A stretch of DNA of 49,307 bases, taken from Fidelibacterota bacterium. Its GTDB lineage: Bacteria; Fidelibacterota; UBA2242; JAOZSR01. Positions 1 through 8,351 of this stretch are shown here, in pieces (the stretch's first letter is position 1; the number at the start of each line of letters is the position of its first letter). The stretch lies in the NCBI GenBank assembly GCA_029939575.1, contig JAOZSR010000001.1:45618-94924 (forward strand), written 5' to 3'. Below the pieces are notes generated by a model, which did no database searches, had not been told where the DNA came from, and saw nothing but the letters and a program-made list of their open reading frames with translations. The translations under genes and the position numbers were made by a program.

Positions 1-1096
1 TATTAATTGTTACAGTAGAGTCACCTTCTTCAGTCTCATATACAATATCAACCGGGAATTGTAAAGCAGGTTTTTCAGTAGCATTTGGATTAGCAGCATA
101 CCACTCTTTCAGAACGCTATATCCTTCTTTATTCTCAACTGTTATAGTAGATCCGTCTGGCATGATATAGGTAACTGGATAAGCCAGGTCAAAACATTTT
201 TTGCCTTTATTCCATTTTTTTTCTTCGCAGGCTTCCTTTATTCTGCCCATTTCTTCTTCATTATTAATAGTTATAGTTGTCCCGTCTTTAAAAATAACAT
301 CAACCGGGAATTGTAAAGCAGGTTTTTCAGTAGCATTTGGATTAGCAGCATACCACTCTTTCAGAACGCTATATCCTTCTTTATTCTCAACTGTTATAGT
401 AGATCCGTCTGGCATGATATAGGTAACTGGCAAAACCAGTTCAAAGCATTTCCAACCTTCATGCTTTCCATCACGATCTTTATTCCAATCGCCCCTGTTT
501 TTATCTTCTTTTCCATCTAATTCAAATTCTTTAGTAACACCATCAATTGTTTCAGTAGCAAGATTATCACATTCACCGTCACCAAAATCAATCACAGCGA
601 TAACTACACCTTCTTTTAGCAGTTCAATTGTTCCGGCAACAATGTAATCACAATCTGCGATTCTAATTAATGGATTAACAATAATTCTCTCGTAATCAAA
701 ACCTCTCTTACCATCTCTTTTATCACCATCAAATTCATATTTTCTGTCCAATTCAAATTCTGTAGTAATACCATTTTCTGTTTTTGTTGCAATATTATCA
801 CATGTACCATCTCCAAAATCAACAACTACAACAGCTATTCCATTAACCCGGTATTCAATAGTTCCGGAAACGATAAATCGACAACCATCATTTTTTACTA
901 ACGGAGAAGTAATAACTTTTTCAAAATTCCCATCTCCTTCGATTAAAATATCGGAATTCACGCCTTCAAGAGATGTTAAAGGAATATTTTCCAGGGAAGA
1001 TTGCCCTTCTGTATCAATAACCGAAGATTTTTCACAGGAAATAAAAACAACCAGTATACTCACAACTACTACTAAAATTCTAAATAGATTCTTCAT
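1..1096 (-). CDS. Repeat-built lipoprotein, truncated by window edge
   Basis: Open frame read leftward from an ATG at 1094-1096 and still open at base 1, giving at least 365 residues. The N-terminus is a lysine/arginine start, a hydrophobic run, then FISC with Cys21 followed by EK, which reads as a lipoprotein signal peptide. Two domain types follow, each present twice. Domain A (about residues 57-115 and 131-190) carries VDFGDGTCDN and VIDFGDGECDN. Domain B (about 211-294 and from 295) carries CFELVLPVTYIMPDG and ALQFPVD, with a period of 84 residues. Both resemble domains I recall from Bacteroidota surface lipoproteins of unknown function. The B copies share 132 identical bases, so duplication is recent or kept homogeneous by recombination. 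Probably surface- or outer-membrane-anchored; no enzymatic motif is visible. Confidence 0.8.
   Translation of the reverse strand, partial: MKNLFRILVVVVSILVVFISCEKSSVIDTEGQSSLENIPLTSLEGVNSDILIEGDGNFEKVITSPLVKNDGCRFIVSGTIEYRVNGIAVVVVDFGDGTCDNIATKTENGITTEFELDRKYEFDGDKRDGKRGFDYERIIVNPLIRIADCDYIVAGTIELLKEGVVIAVIDFGDGECDNLATETIDGVTKEFELDGKEDKNRGDWNKDRDGKHEGWKCFELVLPVTYIMPDGSTITVENKEGYSVLKEWYAANPNATEKPALQFPVDVIFKDGTTITINNEEEMGRIKEACEEKKWNKGKKCFDLAYPVTYIMPDGSTITVENKEGYSVLKEWYAANPNATEKPALQFPVDIVYETEEGDSTVTIN
47..178. repeat. 132-bp perfect direct repeat, copy 1
   Basis: Bases 47-178 are identical to 299-430 by direct reading, at an offset of 252 bp (84 codons). The repeat lies inside the lipoprotein gene and encodes 44 identical residues of domain B. 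Confidence 0.9.
299..430. repeat. 132-bp perfect direct repeat, copy 2
   Basis: Second copy of the block at 47-178. Identity stops at 298 on one side and 431 on the other. The offset is a multiple of three, so gain or loss of one unit keeps the lipoprotein in frame. Confidence 0.9.
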
Positions 1097-1490
1097 TTTC
1101 TACCCTTTCTTATTTTAAATGATCAAAAAATTTCTTTCTTCGTTAATATACCGTTTGAAAAGCGCTTTACCCTACTTTTTTTTATTTTTTTGATAAATAA
1201 TTAATGTATTCACTTTTTAAAATTATGTTCCTATCAAAATCAAGTAACCTAAAAAATTCCAAGCCTTCAGATACCAAGACATAATATTGTGAAAAATTGG
1301 GAGTAATAGAAAATAAATCTAATCATAAATTTTAAAATTTAATTTCAAATCAGGTTGTAACTTAATATGAAATTATAACATTAAAATCCATAAAATTAAT
1401 TTTATCTGGGTTACAAATTTGAGAGATAATTATAAACCAAATATTAAAAGAGCCTGGTTGATTTTAACATAATTCTCTAGTATATTTTTC
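1097..1490. other. Divergent intergenic region, no gene seen
   Basis: This 394-bp AT-rich spacer lies between the leftward lipoprotein gene and the rightward AroQ-like gene, so it should hold promoters for both. I see no convincing promoter consensus, structured RNA, hairpin terminator or coding frame in it. Confidence 0.5.
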
Positions 1491-1928
1491 ATGATGAAAA
1501 TATTAGTAATACATGGCCCGAATATTCACCTGCTTGGAAAAATTTCAGCAAAGACCGGTACTCGTCTTACCCTTGATAAACTAAATACATTTTTACGGAG
1601 AGAGGCCAGAGACAAAGGTATTGAATTGAAAATTTATCATTTTTTCGATGAAAAAAATATTTATAAATGTGTTAATAGCAATCGCAACAATACAGATTAT
1701 TTATTATTCAGCCCTGGTGGATTGGCTAATAATTGTTACAGCCTCAGGGAACTTTTATCAATTATAAATATACCTGTTGCAGAAGTCCATCTGACTGAAT
1801 TCCCCTTCTCAAAAGAAAATTTTTCTAATTCAATTATAAAAGATCTATCCTCAATTCGAATTATTGATCAGGCTCAAGAGGCATATAGAAAAGCCGTGAC
1901 TGAAATCTCGTTAATTAAAACTAAATAA
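1491..1928 (+). CDS. Degenerate type II dehydroquinase-like protein
   Basis: The 145-residue length and overall pattern fit the AroQ (type II 3-dehydroquinate dehydratase) fold: ILVIHGPNIHLLG at the N-terminus, SPGGLANN in the middle, PVAEVHLTEFPF near the C-terminus. A gapless mental alignment to the Mycobacterium tuberculosis enzyme keeps Asn12 (here N11) and His101 (H100). The Arg19 position is I18, the catalytic Tyr24 position is G23, Asn75 is S74, the catalytic His81 position is N80, and the substrate arginines 108 and 112 are absent. Dehydroquinase activity is therefore unlikely; it may be a pseudoenzyme or bind another ligand. Start is ATG 1491 or the adjacent ATG 1494. The next gene follows after 97 bp. 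The fold assignment is firmer than any function. Confidence 0.72.
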   Translation: MMKILVIHGPNIHLLGKISAKTGTRLTLDKLNTFLRREARDKGIELKIYHFFDEKNIYKCVNSNRNNTDYLLFSPGGLANNCYSLRELLSIINIPVAEVHLTEFPFSKENFSNSIIKDLSSIRIIDQAQEAYRKAVTEISLIKTK

Positions 1929-2025
1929 TCAGTTTCTAATCAAAATAGTTAACAAATAAAATAAAAGTATTGAATGCATGTCATTCTGAAAACATTAAAG
2001 GTAAATAGGATCGGGAGAATTTGTA

Positions 2026-2571
2026 ATGAAGAAAAAAGCATTGGTTCTACTTGCTAATGGACTCGAGGAAATTGAAGCAATTACCATTATTGATATCCTA
2101 AGACGTGGAAATATCGAAGTAACAACCTCAAGCCTGGATAAGATAAGAGTCAGGGGTTCACATGATATTATAATTGAAGCAGATACTAATTTATCTGCAG
2201 TTTCATCTGAAATCTTTGATGCGATTATTTTACCTGGTGGAATGCCCGGTAGCGAAAATTTAAAAAATGACCGGCAAGTAATTCAAATTCTTAAGAATAT
2301 GAATAATCAAGGTAAAATTATCGCCGCTATTTGCGCAGCGCCAATGGCATTATACGAAGCTGGATTATTAGATAATAAAAAATTCACAATGCATCCGGCT
2401 GTTTCAGAAAAAATTCCTTTAAAGTGTTCATCAGAGCAGGTAATTTGTGACCAAAATATAATAACGGGGCAGGCGTCTGGAGCAGCTATAATATTTGCTT
2501 TTAAAATAGTGGAAAATCTGTTAGATCTACAATCAGTTAATGAAATAAATCAGTCAGTTTTATTAAAATGA
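2026..2571 (+). CDS. DJ-1/PfpI family protein
   Basis: A 181-residue single-domain DJ-1/PfpI protein. The N-terminal ALVLLANGLEEIEA holds the conserved acidic residue that sits near the nucleophile. DAIILPGGMPGSENL is the family's PGG loop, and AAICAAPMAL contains the nucleophile-elbow cysteine, Cys103. FTMHPAVSEKIP and IITGQASGAA match the C-terminal part of YajL/DJ-1-like members. Known relatives include oxidative-stress proteins and proposed glyoxalase/deglycase enzymes; the sequence does not decide between these. The gene stands alone after the AroQ-like gene, with GGGAGAA upstream of the ATG as a plausible ribosome-binding site. Length is normal and all key residues are present. Confidence 0.9.
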   Translation: MKKKALVLLANGLEEIEAITIIDILRRGNIEVTTSSLDKIRVRGSHDIIIEADTNLSAVSSEIFDAIILPGGMPGSENLKNDRQVIQILKNMNNQGKIIAAICAAPMALYEAGLLDNKKFTMHPAVSEKIPLKCSSEQVICDQNIITGQASGAAIIFAFKIVENLLDLQSVNEINQSVLLK

Positions 2572-2620
2572 TCATTTTCAAAAATATAATAAAAAAGTAT
2601 TGGGAAAATTATAGTAGTTA

Positions 2621-2842
2621 TCAGACTTCTTCCTCAGCTTTTTTCACAATTTCTTTCCATGCGGTTTTATCCATTTGAAAATACCAACCACAGTCATTAC
2701 AGATTTTGTAATAAATTTTATAATTATGAAACGGTTTTTTTCTGTAAAATATTTTTGCTGAACAATCCGGACATTTTTCTTCAATTTTTTCATCAAAAGG
2801 AAATGTTAAATTGTTTTTTCTATTATTTGATTTTTTCTTCAT
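2621..2842 (-). CDS. Small zinc-ribbon protein
   Basis: A 73-residue lysine-rich protein with two CxxC pairs: C24/C27 in KCPDCSAK and C48/C51 in CNDCGWYFQ. The spacing of 20 residues between the knuckles fits a rubredoxin-like or treble-clef zinc ribbon. The C-terminal tail is helical and charged. I do not recognise a specific family. A 77-residue frame on the opposite strand overlaps it but has no recognisable motif, so I prefer this one. It is convergent with the DJ-1 gene. Small zinc ribbons of this type often bind nucleic acids or proteins; no function is claimed. Confidence 0.6.
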   Translation of the reverse strand: MKKKSNNRKNNLTFPFDEKIEEKCPDCSAKIFYRKKPFHNYKIYYKICNDCGWYFQMDKTAWKEIVKKAEEEV

Positions 2843-3239
2843 TAAAAACCCATTTACTTACTACTCAATTTATAATTTCCGTTAAAAAGTGACTTTGAAA
2901 CTTTAATTTCAAAGCAAAATATTATTTCGATATTAATTAAAAAAAGGAAAAATTAAAAGTATTAATTCCTATTAATTTGAAAAAACAAACCACTTTATAC
3001 ACAATTCAACTTAATAAAATTAATCAAGATAATATCCTGTTTAAATATATTGTTATAAACAGTAGGTGGTTATACCTGCTAAAAATCACTTAAATTAATT
3101 AAGATTTTTGTTTCATTTTTTTAATATTAATTTTTAACTTCAATTAATGAATATAATTCAAATTTAGAGTTGTTCATTATTCCTATTTTTTGATAATAAT
3201 TATCTTAATAATGCCTAAATAATTAAGGAAAAATTGATA
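2843..3239. other. Intergenic region upstream of PEPCK
   Basis: About 400 bp of very AT-rich sequence between the leftward zinc-ribbon gene and the rightward PEPCK gene. It must contain the PEPCK promoter, but I cannot place one with confidence. No RNA gene or hairpin is evident. Confidence 0.45.
3226..3230 (+). promoter_or_regulatory. Shine-Dalgarno of PEPCK
   Basis: AAGGA ends nine bases before ATG 3240 but only three before the in-frame TTG at 3234. This favours the ATG as start. Confidence 0.6.
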
Positions 3240-5117
3240 ATGCTTAAAATTAACGATATGCTTGATAAAAAAAATTATCTGAAAATTAAATATCTTGAAA
3301 ATGAAAGTATTGAAAAAATTATTTTTGAAATGGCAACAATCTGTAAACCTGAAAAAATTCTGATTTTGAATGACTCAGACGAGGATACAGAATTTGTCAG
3401 GAATCTCGCTTTAAGCAATGGTGAAGAAAGAAAATTAAAAAATCAGAACCATACTATACATTATGATGGATATGATGATCAGGGACGTGATAAACAGCAC
3501 ACTCGGGTTCTGCTCCCAAAAGGCAAATCAATTAGTAAACATATTAATACTATTGAAAAACAATCCGGTTTAAAAGAAATATACAAAATTTTAGAAAATT
3601 CAATGATGGGAAAAAAAATGCTTGTCAGATTTTTCTGTCTTGGACCACTGGATTCCAAATTTTCTATTTCAGCAATGCAAATTACTGATTCTGCTTATGT
3701 TGCCCATAGTGAAAATATTCTATACCGTTCCGGATATGAACAGTTTAAAAAATTAAAAAATAAAAATAATTTTTTCCATTTTGTTCATTCTGCCGGAGCA
3801 TTAAATGAGGCAAAAACAAGTATAAATATAGATAAACGACGAATCTATATTGATTTAGAGGGAAATAGAGTCCTATCTGTAAATAATCAATATGCAGGGA
3901 ATAGTCTGGGATTAAAAAAATTAGCCTTGCGCCTGGCAATTCATAAAGCAAATAATGAAAATTGGCTTAGTGAGCATATGTTTATTATGGGAGTTCACCC
4001 TGAAAATAAAACCAGAACAACATACTTTTGTGGCGCATTTCCCAGTGCCTGTGGTAAAACCAGTACTGCTATGATTCCGGGGCAGACAATTATTGGTGAT
4101 GATATTGTTTACTTAAAAATTTGGGAAAATGGTGAATGTCACGCTGCAAATATTGAATCAGGGATTTTTGGCATTATTAAAGATGTAAATCCTAAAGACG
4201 ATCCTGTTATTTATAAATATCTTAATTCTTCAAATGAAATCATCTTTTCCAATGTTCTGGAAAGTGATGGCAGTCCTTATTGGTTGGGAATGGGAAAAAA
4301 ACACCCTCAGATAGGAATTAATCATTCAGGAAAATGGTTTGAGGGAAAACGAGATTCAAGAGGTAATTTAATACCACTTTCACATAAAAATGCCAGATAT
4401 ACTATTAATCTGAAAAATCTGGAAAACGTTGACCCCTTTGCTGAAAACAAAGATGGAGTGCCAGTCAAAGCTATTGTATATGGAGGACGGGATTCAGATA
4501 CAAATGTACCAATTGCCCAATCATTAAGTTGGAATCATGGAGTCTTTCTTGGTGCATCATTAGAATCTGAGACAACTTCAGCAACTATAGGTGAAGAGGG
4601 AAAAAGAAAACATTCTCCAATGGCAAATCTTGATTTCATTGTTGTCCCCCTGAACAAATATTTTAGTAACCATTTTAAATTTGGTATAGCTCTAAAAAGC
4701 CAGCCAATAATATTCAGTACTAACTATTTCCTGAAAAATGAAAATGGAGATTTCCTCAATTCCAAAAAAGATAAAAAAGCATGGATATTATGGGCTGAAG
4801 GCCGTGTTCATAATGAATATAAGGCAATAAAAACCCCAGTTGGATTTATCCCATTATATAAAGATATTGCCAAAATTTTTAAAAATTCATTAAATAAAGA
4901 ATATACTCGTCAAGAATATGAAAAACAATTTACTATTCGTATTGATAATTTAATTGCGAAAAATATTCGAATTCAGAATTATTTTAGTTATACAAAACTT
5001 CCAGAGCAATTTTACCAGGAACAATCAGCACAGGAAAAACGGCTTAATGATTTTAAAAAACAATACAATAAAAATAATATAAGTCCCTTTGAACTTGATG
5101 TAAATCCAAAACTATAA
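3240..5117 (+). CDS. pckG: Phosphoenolpyruvate carboxykinase, GTP-type, archaeal-like
   Basis: A 625-residue enzyme of the GTP-dependent PEPCK family, converting oxaloacetate plus GTP to PEP, GDP and CO2 (gluconeogenesis or its anaplerotic reverse). The kinase-1a P-loop reads AFPSACGKTSTAM, with the reactive cysteine at Cys271. IIGDDIVYLKIW supplies the kinase-2/metal aspartates, and VKAIVYGGRDSDTNVP and WNHGVFLGASLESETTSAT are further family blocks. The C-terminal FLWPGFGEN signature of animal and most bacterial GTP enzymes is missing. FLNSKKDKKAWILWAEGRV and an IKTPVGFIP block stand in its place. From memory this arrangement, and KTST instead of KTN in the P-loop, match Thermococcus-type enzymes, suggesting transfer or an ancient subfamily. 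An ATP-type PEPCK is excluded by the P-loop. Confidence 0.9.
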   Translation: MLKINDMLDKKNYLKIKYLENESIEKIIFEMATICKPEKILILNDSDEDTEFVRNLALSNGEERKLKNQNHTIHYDGYDDQGRDKQHTRVLLPKGKSISKHINTIEKQSGLKEIYKILENSMMGKKMLVRFFCLGPLDSKFSISAMQITDSAYVAHSENILYRSGYEQFKKLKNKNNFFHFVHSAGALNEAKTSINIDKRRIYIDLEGNRVLSVNNQYAGNSLGLKKLALRLAIHKANNENWLSEHMFIMGVHPENKTRTTYFCGAFPSACGKTSTAMIPGQTIIGDDIVYLKIWENGECHAANIESGIFGIIKDVNPKDDPVIYKYLNSSNEIIFSNVLESDGSPYWLGMGKKHPQIGINHSGKWFEGKRDSRGNLIPLSHKNARYTINLKNLENVDPFAENKDGVPVKAIVYGGRDSDTNVPIAQSLSWNHGVFLGASLESETTSATIGEEGKRKHSPMANLDFIVVPLNKYFSNHFKFGIALKSQPIIFSTNYFLKNENGDFLNSKKDKKAWILWAEGRVHNEYKAIKTPVGFIPLYKDIAKIFKNSLNKEYTRQEYEKQFTIRIDNLIAKNIRIQNYFSYTKLPEQFYQEQSAQEKRLNDFKKQYNKNNISPFELDVNPKL

Positions 5118-5740
5118 AAACTATCCATTAGAAAATAGATATAGTTCGGATTTACAACCTGGTTATGACAATGTCATCACGAAACAATACAAAAAAAATA
5201 AACATTGACCTCAAATTTTTTAGTTTATTTCTGCCAAATTTTAACTAACCGCTTTGGCAAGTGGAAATGAAAAATCCCAGAAATCCAACTTTAATAATTC
5301 CATAAAAAGTAAATTTGCTGTCATCCTTAATAAGGTACGAATAAAGAATCTCCTACAATTATCGACAAGATTCTTCGTTGCTACGCTGCCTCAAACTATG
5401 TCCGGTTTTTGACGGAAGGAAAGTTTTGAATTTTTTTACGATTTTATCAACTTTAATCATAAAATATTTTTAACATCCAATAATCTCCTTGATAAAAACT
5501 CTGAGATTATAATTAAAATATTTTTTTATTGAGAAAATTCATATATATCTTTAACTTCACATTAATATAGAGTTATTGGCAGTTTTCCTAACAGAATTTA
5601 ATAGTAGAGTATTTTATATATAGAATTATTCATGTTCAATGAAAACAATGTAAACCAGACCAGAAAAATATATTCTCCCGGAAAATTTTTTACTACATTA
5701 ATCCATAAATCCGGTCTGTTGTTATTAAAAGGATTCCAAG
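5118..5740. other. Long intergenic region with repeat remnant
   Basis: 623 bp without a supported gene; the 64-codon frame on the minus strand at its right end shows no motif. It contains the inverted repeat listed separately near 5343-5375. No tRNA, riboswitch or clear terminator was found. Confidence 0.5.
5343..5375. repeat. Inverted repeat, possible dispersed element remnant
   Basis: AAGAATCT (5344-5351) and AGATTCTT (5368-5375) are inverted arms around a 16-base spacer. TTCTTCGTTGCTACGCTGC continues to the right. The wording resembles dispersed intergenic repeats I recall from other FCB and environmental genomes; copy number cannot be tested here. Confidence 0.3.
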
Positions 5741-7288
5741 ATGAAAAAATTTGCACTAATAAAAAGTTCAGCGGTTTTAGGGGTTGATGCATATATTGTA
5801 GATGTTGAATGTAATCTTAGTCGTTCGCAATTACCAAAGTTTATAGTAGTTGGGTTACCTGAAGGTGCTGTAAAAGAAAGTAAAGAAAGAGTCTCTTCAG
5901 CCATTCGAAATAATGGTCATATTATCCCCGCCAACAAAATTGTCATTAATCTGGCCCCTGCGGATATTAAAAAGGAAGGAAGTGCTTTTGATCTTCCTAT
6001 AGCAATTGGAATTTTAAAAGCTGCCAACGTGATAAGAGGCGATAAATTGGATAAATATCTAATCCTGGGAGAACTTGCATTAGATGGTGCAATTCGTAGT
6101 ATAAAGGGAGCGTTACCGATTTCAGTGGCTTTGAACAAATCCGATTTTGATGGTATTATTTTACCAAAAGATAATGCCAGAGAAGCCGCTATTGCAAGTA
6201 AACATAATGTCATAGGTATAAACACACTGGAAGAAGCTGTTAATTTTTTAAACGATGAAATTTCTATCGAACCATTCAAAGTCGACATTACATCTCTCTT
6301 TGAAAAACATAGAAAATACAGAGTGGATTTTTCTGATGTCAAAGGTCAGGAAAATGTTAAACGTGCCCTGGAAGTCGCAGCAGCAGGTGGTCACAATATT
6401 ATTATGATTGGTCCTCCGGGTTCAGGAAAAACAATGTTAGCCAAAAGATTTCCAACCATTCTTCCCAATTTAATTTTGGAAGAGGCTTTGGAATCAACAA
6501 AAATCCATTCTGTAGCAGGACTAATTCCCCCGGGACAGGGAATAGTAGCAACCAGACCTTTTAGAACACCTCATCATACAATTTCCGATGCTGCATTGGT
6601 TGGTGGCGGCAAAATACCAAAACCCGGTGAAGTCAGCCTGAGTCATAACGGAGTACTTTTTCTAGATGAATTGCCGGAATTCAAAAAAAATGTTCTGGAA
6701 GTTATGAGGCAGCCCCTTGAAAACGGGAGTGTTACAATTTCCCGGGCTCAGATGTCATTGACCTACCCGGCAGCCTTTCTTTTAGTAGCAGCTATGAATC
6801 CCTGTCCTTGTGGATATGCTACTGATGAAAAAAATGAATGTACCTGTACGCAGGGACAAATTCAAAAATATATGGCAAAAATTTCAGGTCCCTTATTAGA
6901 CAGAATTGATATTCATGTTGAAGTACCAACTGTGGAATACACTGAATTGGCAAGTAAACAACCTGGCGAAAAATCCAGTGATATCAGGCAAAGGGTCCAA
7001 ACTGCCCGAAAAATACAAACAACCCGGTTTAGTTCAATTAATAACGTCTATTGTAATGCCCACATGGAACCAAAATTAATTCGGCATTATTGTAAAATTG
7101 ATAAAAAGGGTGGTGATCTATTAAAAAATGCCATTTCAAAATTAGGCCTAAGCGCCCGAGCATATGACCGAATCCTAAAAGTATCACGTACTATTGCAGA
7201 TTTAGATAACAGTGAAATGATCCTGCCTCAGCATTTAGGTGAAGCTATACAATATAGAAGTTTGGATCGACAATTATGGGCTCAATGA
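5741..7288 (+). CDS. comM: ComM/YifB-family Mg-chelatase-like AAA+ ATPase
   Basis: 515 residues, the normal length for YifB/ComM. The N-terminal ChlI-type domain contains [20 protein letters not shown] and [20 protein letters not shown]. The AAA+ core has Walker [13 protein letters not shown] (residues 224-235), a Walker [10 protein letters not shown] with D309/E310, and sensor sequence [12 protein letters not shown]. The cysteine cluster [15 protein letters not shown] and [12 protein letters not shown] are typical of the family, as is the C-terminal helical [17 protein letters not shown]. In Gram-negative bacteria ComM is a hexameric helicase that promotes branch migration when transformed DNA is integrated. 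No competence genes are adjacent, so that role here is by family only. The ATG is preceded by AAAAGGA. Confidence 0.93.
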   Translation: MKKFALIKSSAVLGVDAYIVDVECNLSRSQLPKFIVVGLPEGAVKESKERVSSAIRNNGHIIPANKIVINLAPADIKKEGSAFDLPIAIGILKAANVIRGDKLDKYLILGELALDGAIRSIKGALPISVALNKSDFDGIILPKDNAREAAIASKHNVIGINTLEEAVNFLNDEISIEPFKVDITSLFEKHRKYRVDFSDVKGQENVKRALEVAAAGGHNIIMIGPPGSGKTMLAKRFPTILPNLILEEALESTKIHSVAGLIPPGQGIVATRPFRTPHHTISDAALVGGGKIPKPGEVSLSHNGVLFLDELPEFKKNVLEVMRQPLENGSVTISRAQMSLTYPAAFLLVAAMNPCPCGYATDEKNECTCTQGQIQKYMAKISGPLLDRIDIHVEVPTVEYTELASKQPGEKSSDIRQRVQTARKIQTTRFSSINNVYCNAHMEPKLIRHYCKIDKKGGDLLKNAISKLGLSARAYDRILKVSRTIADLDNSEMILPQHLGEAIQYRSLDRQLWAQ

Positions 7289-7305
7289 TCAGTTTTTAGC
7301 GACGG

Positions 7306-7368
7306 AATATCGCAAAATCGCAACTACTAAATCGGGTAAATTCTACTAATTGCAAAATCGCAATTAGT
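7306..7368. repeat. GCAAAATCGCAA repeats with 9-bp perfect hairpin
   Basis: The string GCAAAATCGCAA occurs twice, first near 7311 and again from 7352. The second lies in a perfect hairpin: ACTAATTGC (7345-7353), loop AAAATC, GCAATTAGT (7360-7368). No T tract follows, so this is not a standard intrinsic terminator. Similar words occur at 29067-29120. Confidence 0.5.
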
Positions 7369-7508
7369 GAAAAATATTTAGACAAATCACTCCGGTTTTA
7401 TTTATTTTTTTCAATCAAATTTATTATATTAGTCTGTGAAAATCTCCTATATCGTTTTTGGGGGAAATGTACTAAAAATGAAAATTCAATAAAAAATGAG
7501 GAATAAAA

Positions 7509-8255
7509 ATGCGTACTGCAAATCCGGCTTTAAATTCTAAAACATTTTCTGATTTTCCAAATGTGAGCAGTTCAACTGGAACAATGACCTTAAAAGGAAC
7601 TGCCGATAAGACAGGAGTTTTATTGGTATTAACTTTTTTAGCCGCAAGTTGGTCATGGAGCCGTTATTTTTCATCCTGGGATAGTGCCTCGATAATGCCC
7701 ACAATGTGGATTGGGCTGATCGGAGGTTTAATTTTTAGCATGATCACTATTTTTAATAAACCTATTGCCAGGATAACCGCTCCTCTATATGCAATTTTTG
7801 AAGGACTTTTTCTGGGTGCAATATCCGCTATTTTTGAAGCTCGCTACAAAGGTATTGTATTAAATGCTGTTTTTCTAACATTTGGTACTTTCGCTTCTTT
7901 ATTATTTCTATATCGCACCGGAAAAATCAGGGCAACCGAAAATTTTAAACTGGGGATTGTTTCAGCAACTGGTGGAATTGCTTTATTATACCTTGTCTCT
8001 TTTATACTTGGGATGTTTAATGTCCAGATTCCAATGATTCACAGTAGTGGTATATTTGGAATCGGATTCAGTTTATTTGTCGTTGTAATAGCCGCTTTGA
8101 ATCTTGTACTGGATTTTGATTTTATTGAAAATGGCGTGAAGCATGGTGCTCCAAAATATATGGAATGGTATAGCGCATTTGGTTTATTAGTTACTTTAGT
8201 CTGGCTTTATATAGAAATATTGCGTCTGTTGGCGAAACTAGCTGATAGAAGATAA
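7509..8255 (+). CDS. Bax inhibitor-1/YccA-like membrane protein
   Basis: A 248-residue polytopic membrane protein. The N-terminus MRTANPALNSKTF and the total length fit the bacterial Bax-inhibitor-1-like family (Pfam BaxI_1), distinct from the shorter E. coli YccA/YbhL. About seven hydrophobic segments are visible, including TGVLLVLTFLAASW, MWIGLIGGLIFSMITIF and GFSLFVVVIAALNLVLDFDF. The final segment LLVTLVWLYIEILRLLAKL is followed by a short charged tail. The acidic DFDFIENG near the sixth segment corresponds to the conserved Asp region used as pH/Ca2+ sensor in BsYetJ. Likely an inner-membrane ion-leak or stress-related protein; substrate unknown. It is transcribed alone, 254 bases after the comM start-strand neighbour's end. 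Confidence 0.85.
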   Translation: MRTANPALNSKTFSDFPNVSSSTGTMTLKGTADKTGVLLVLTFLAASWSWSRYFSSWDSASIMPTMWIGLIGGLIFSMITIFNKPIARITAPLYAIFEGLFLGAISAIFEARYKGIVLNAVFLTFGTFASLLFLYRTGKIRATENFKLGIVSATGGIALLYLVSFILGMFNVQIPMIHSSGIFGIGFSLFVVVIAALNLVLDFDFIENGVKHGAPKYMEWYSAFGLLVTLVWLYIEILRLLAKLADRR

Positions 8256-8351
8256 TTTAAAGTATAGTAGCACAATAAAACATATATTCCGATCCTGATT
8301 GGTATCTGTACAATATTCAAGGTATATCCTTTATTATCAATATAATTATTT

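Noticed and set aside
201..422. 73-codon plus-strand frame at the left edge
   Set aside because: It is a shadow of the repeat-built lipoprotein on the minus strand, which has a signal peptide, domain pattern and start; the plus frame has none.
1491..1928. Functional aroQ annotation
   Set aside because: The fold matches but catalytic Tyr, His and substrate arginines are missing, so the enzyme name would mislead.
2659..2892. 77-codon plus-strand frame opposite the zinc-ribbon gene
   Set aside because: Phe/Tyr/His-rich with no motif; the minus frame carries two CxxC pairs.
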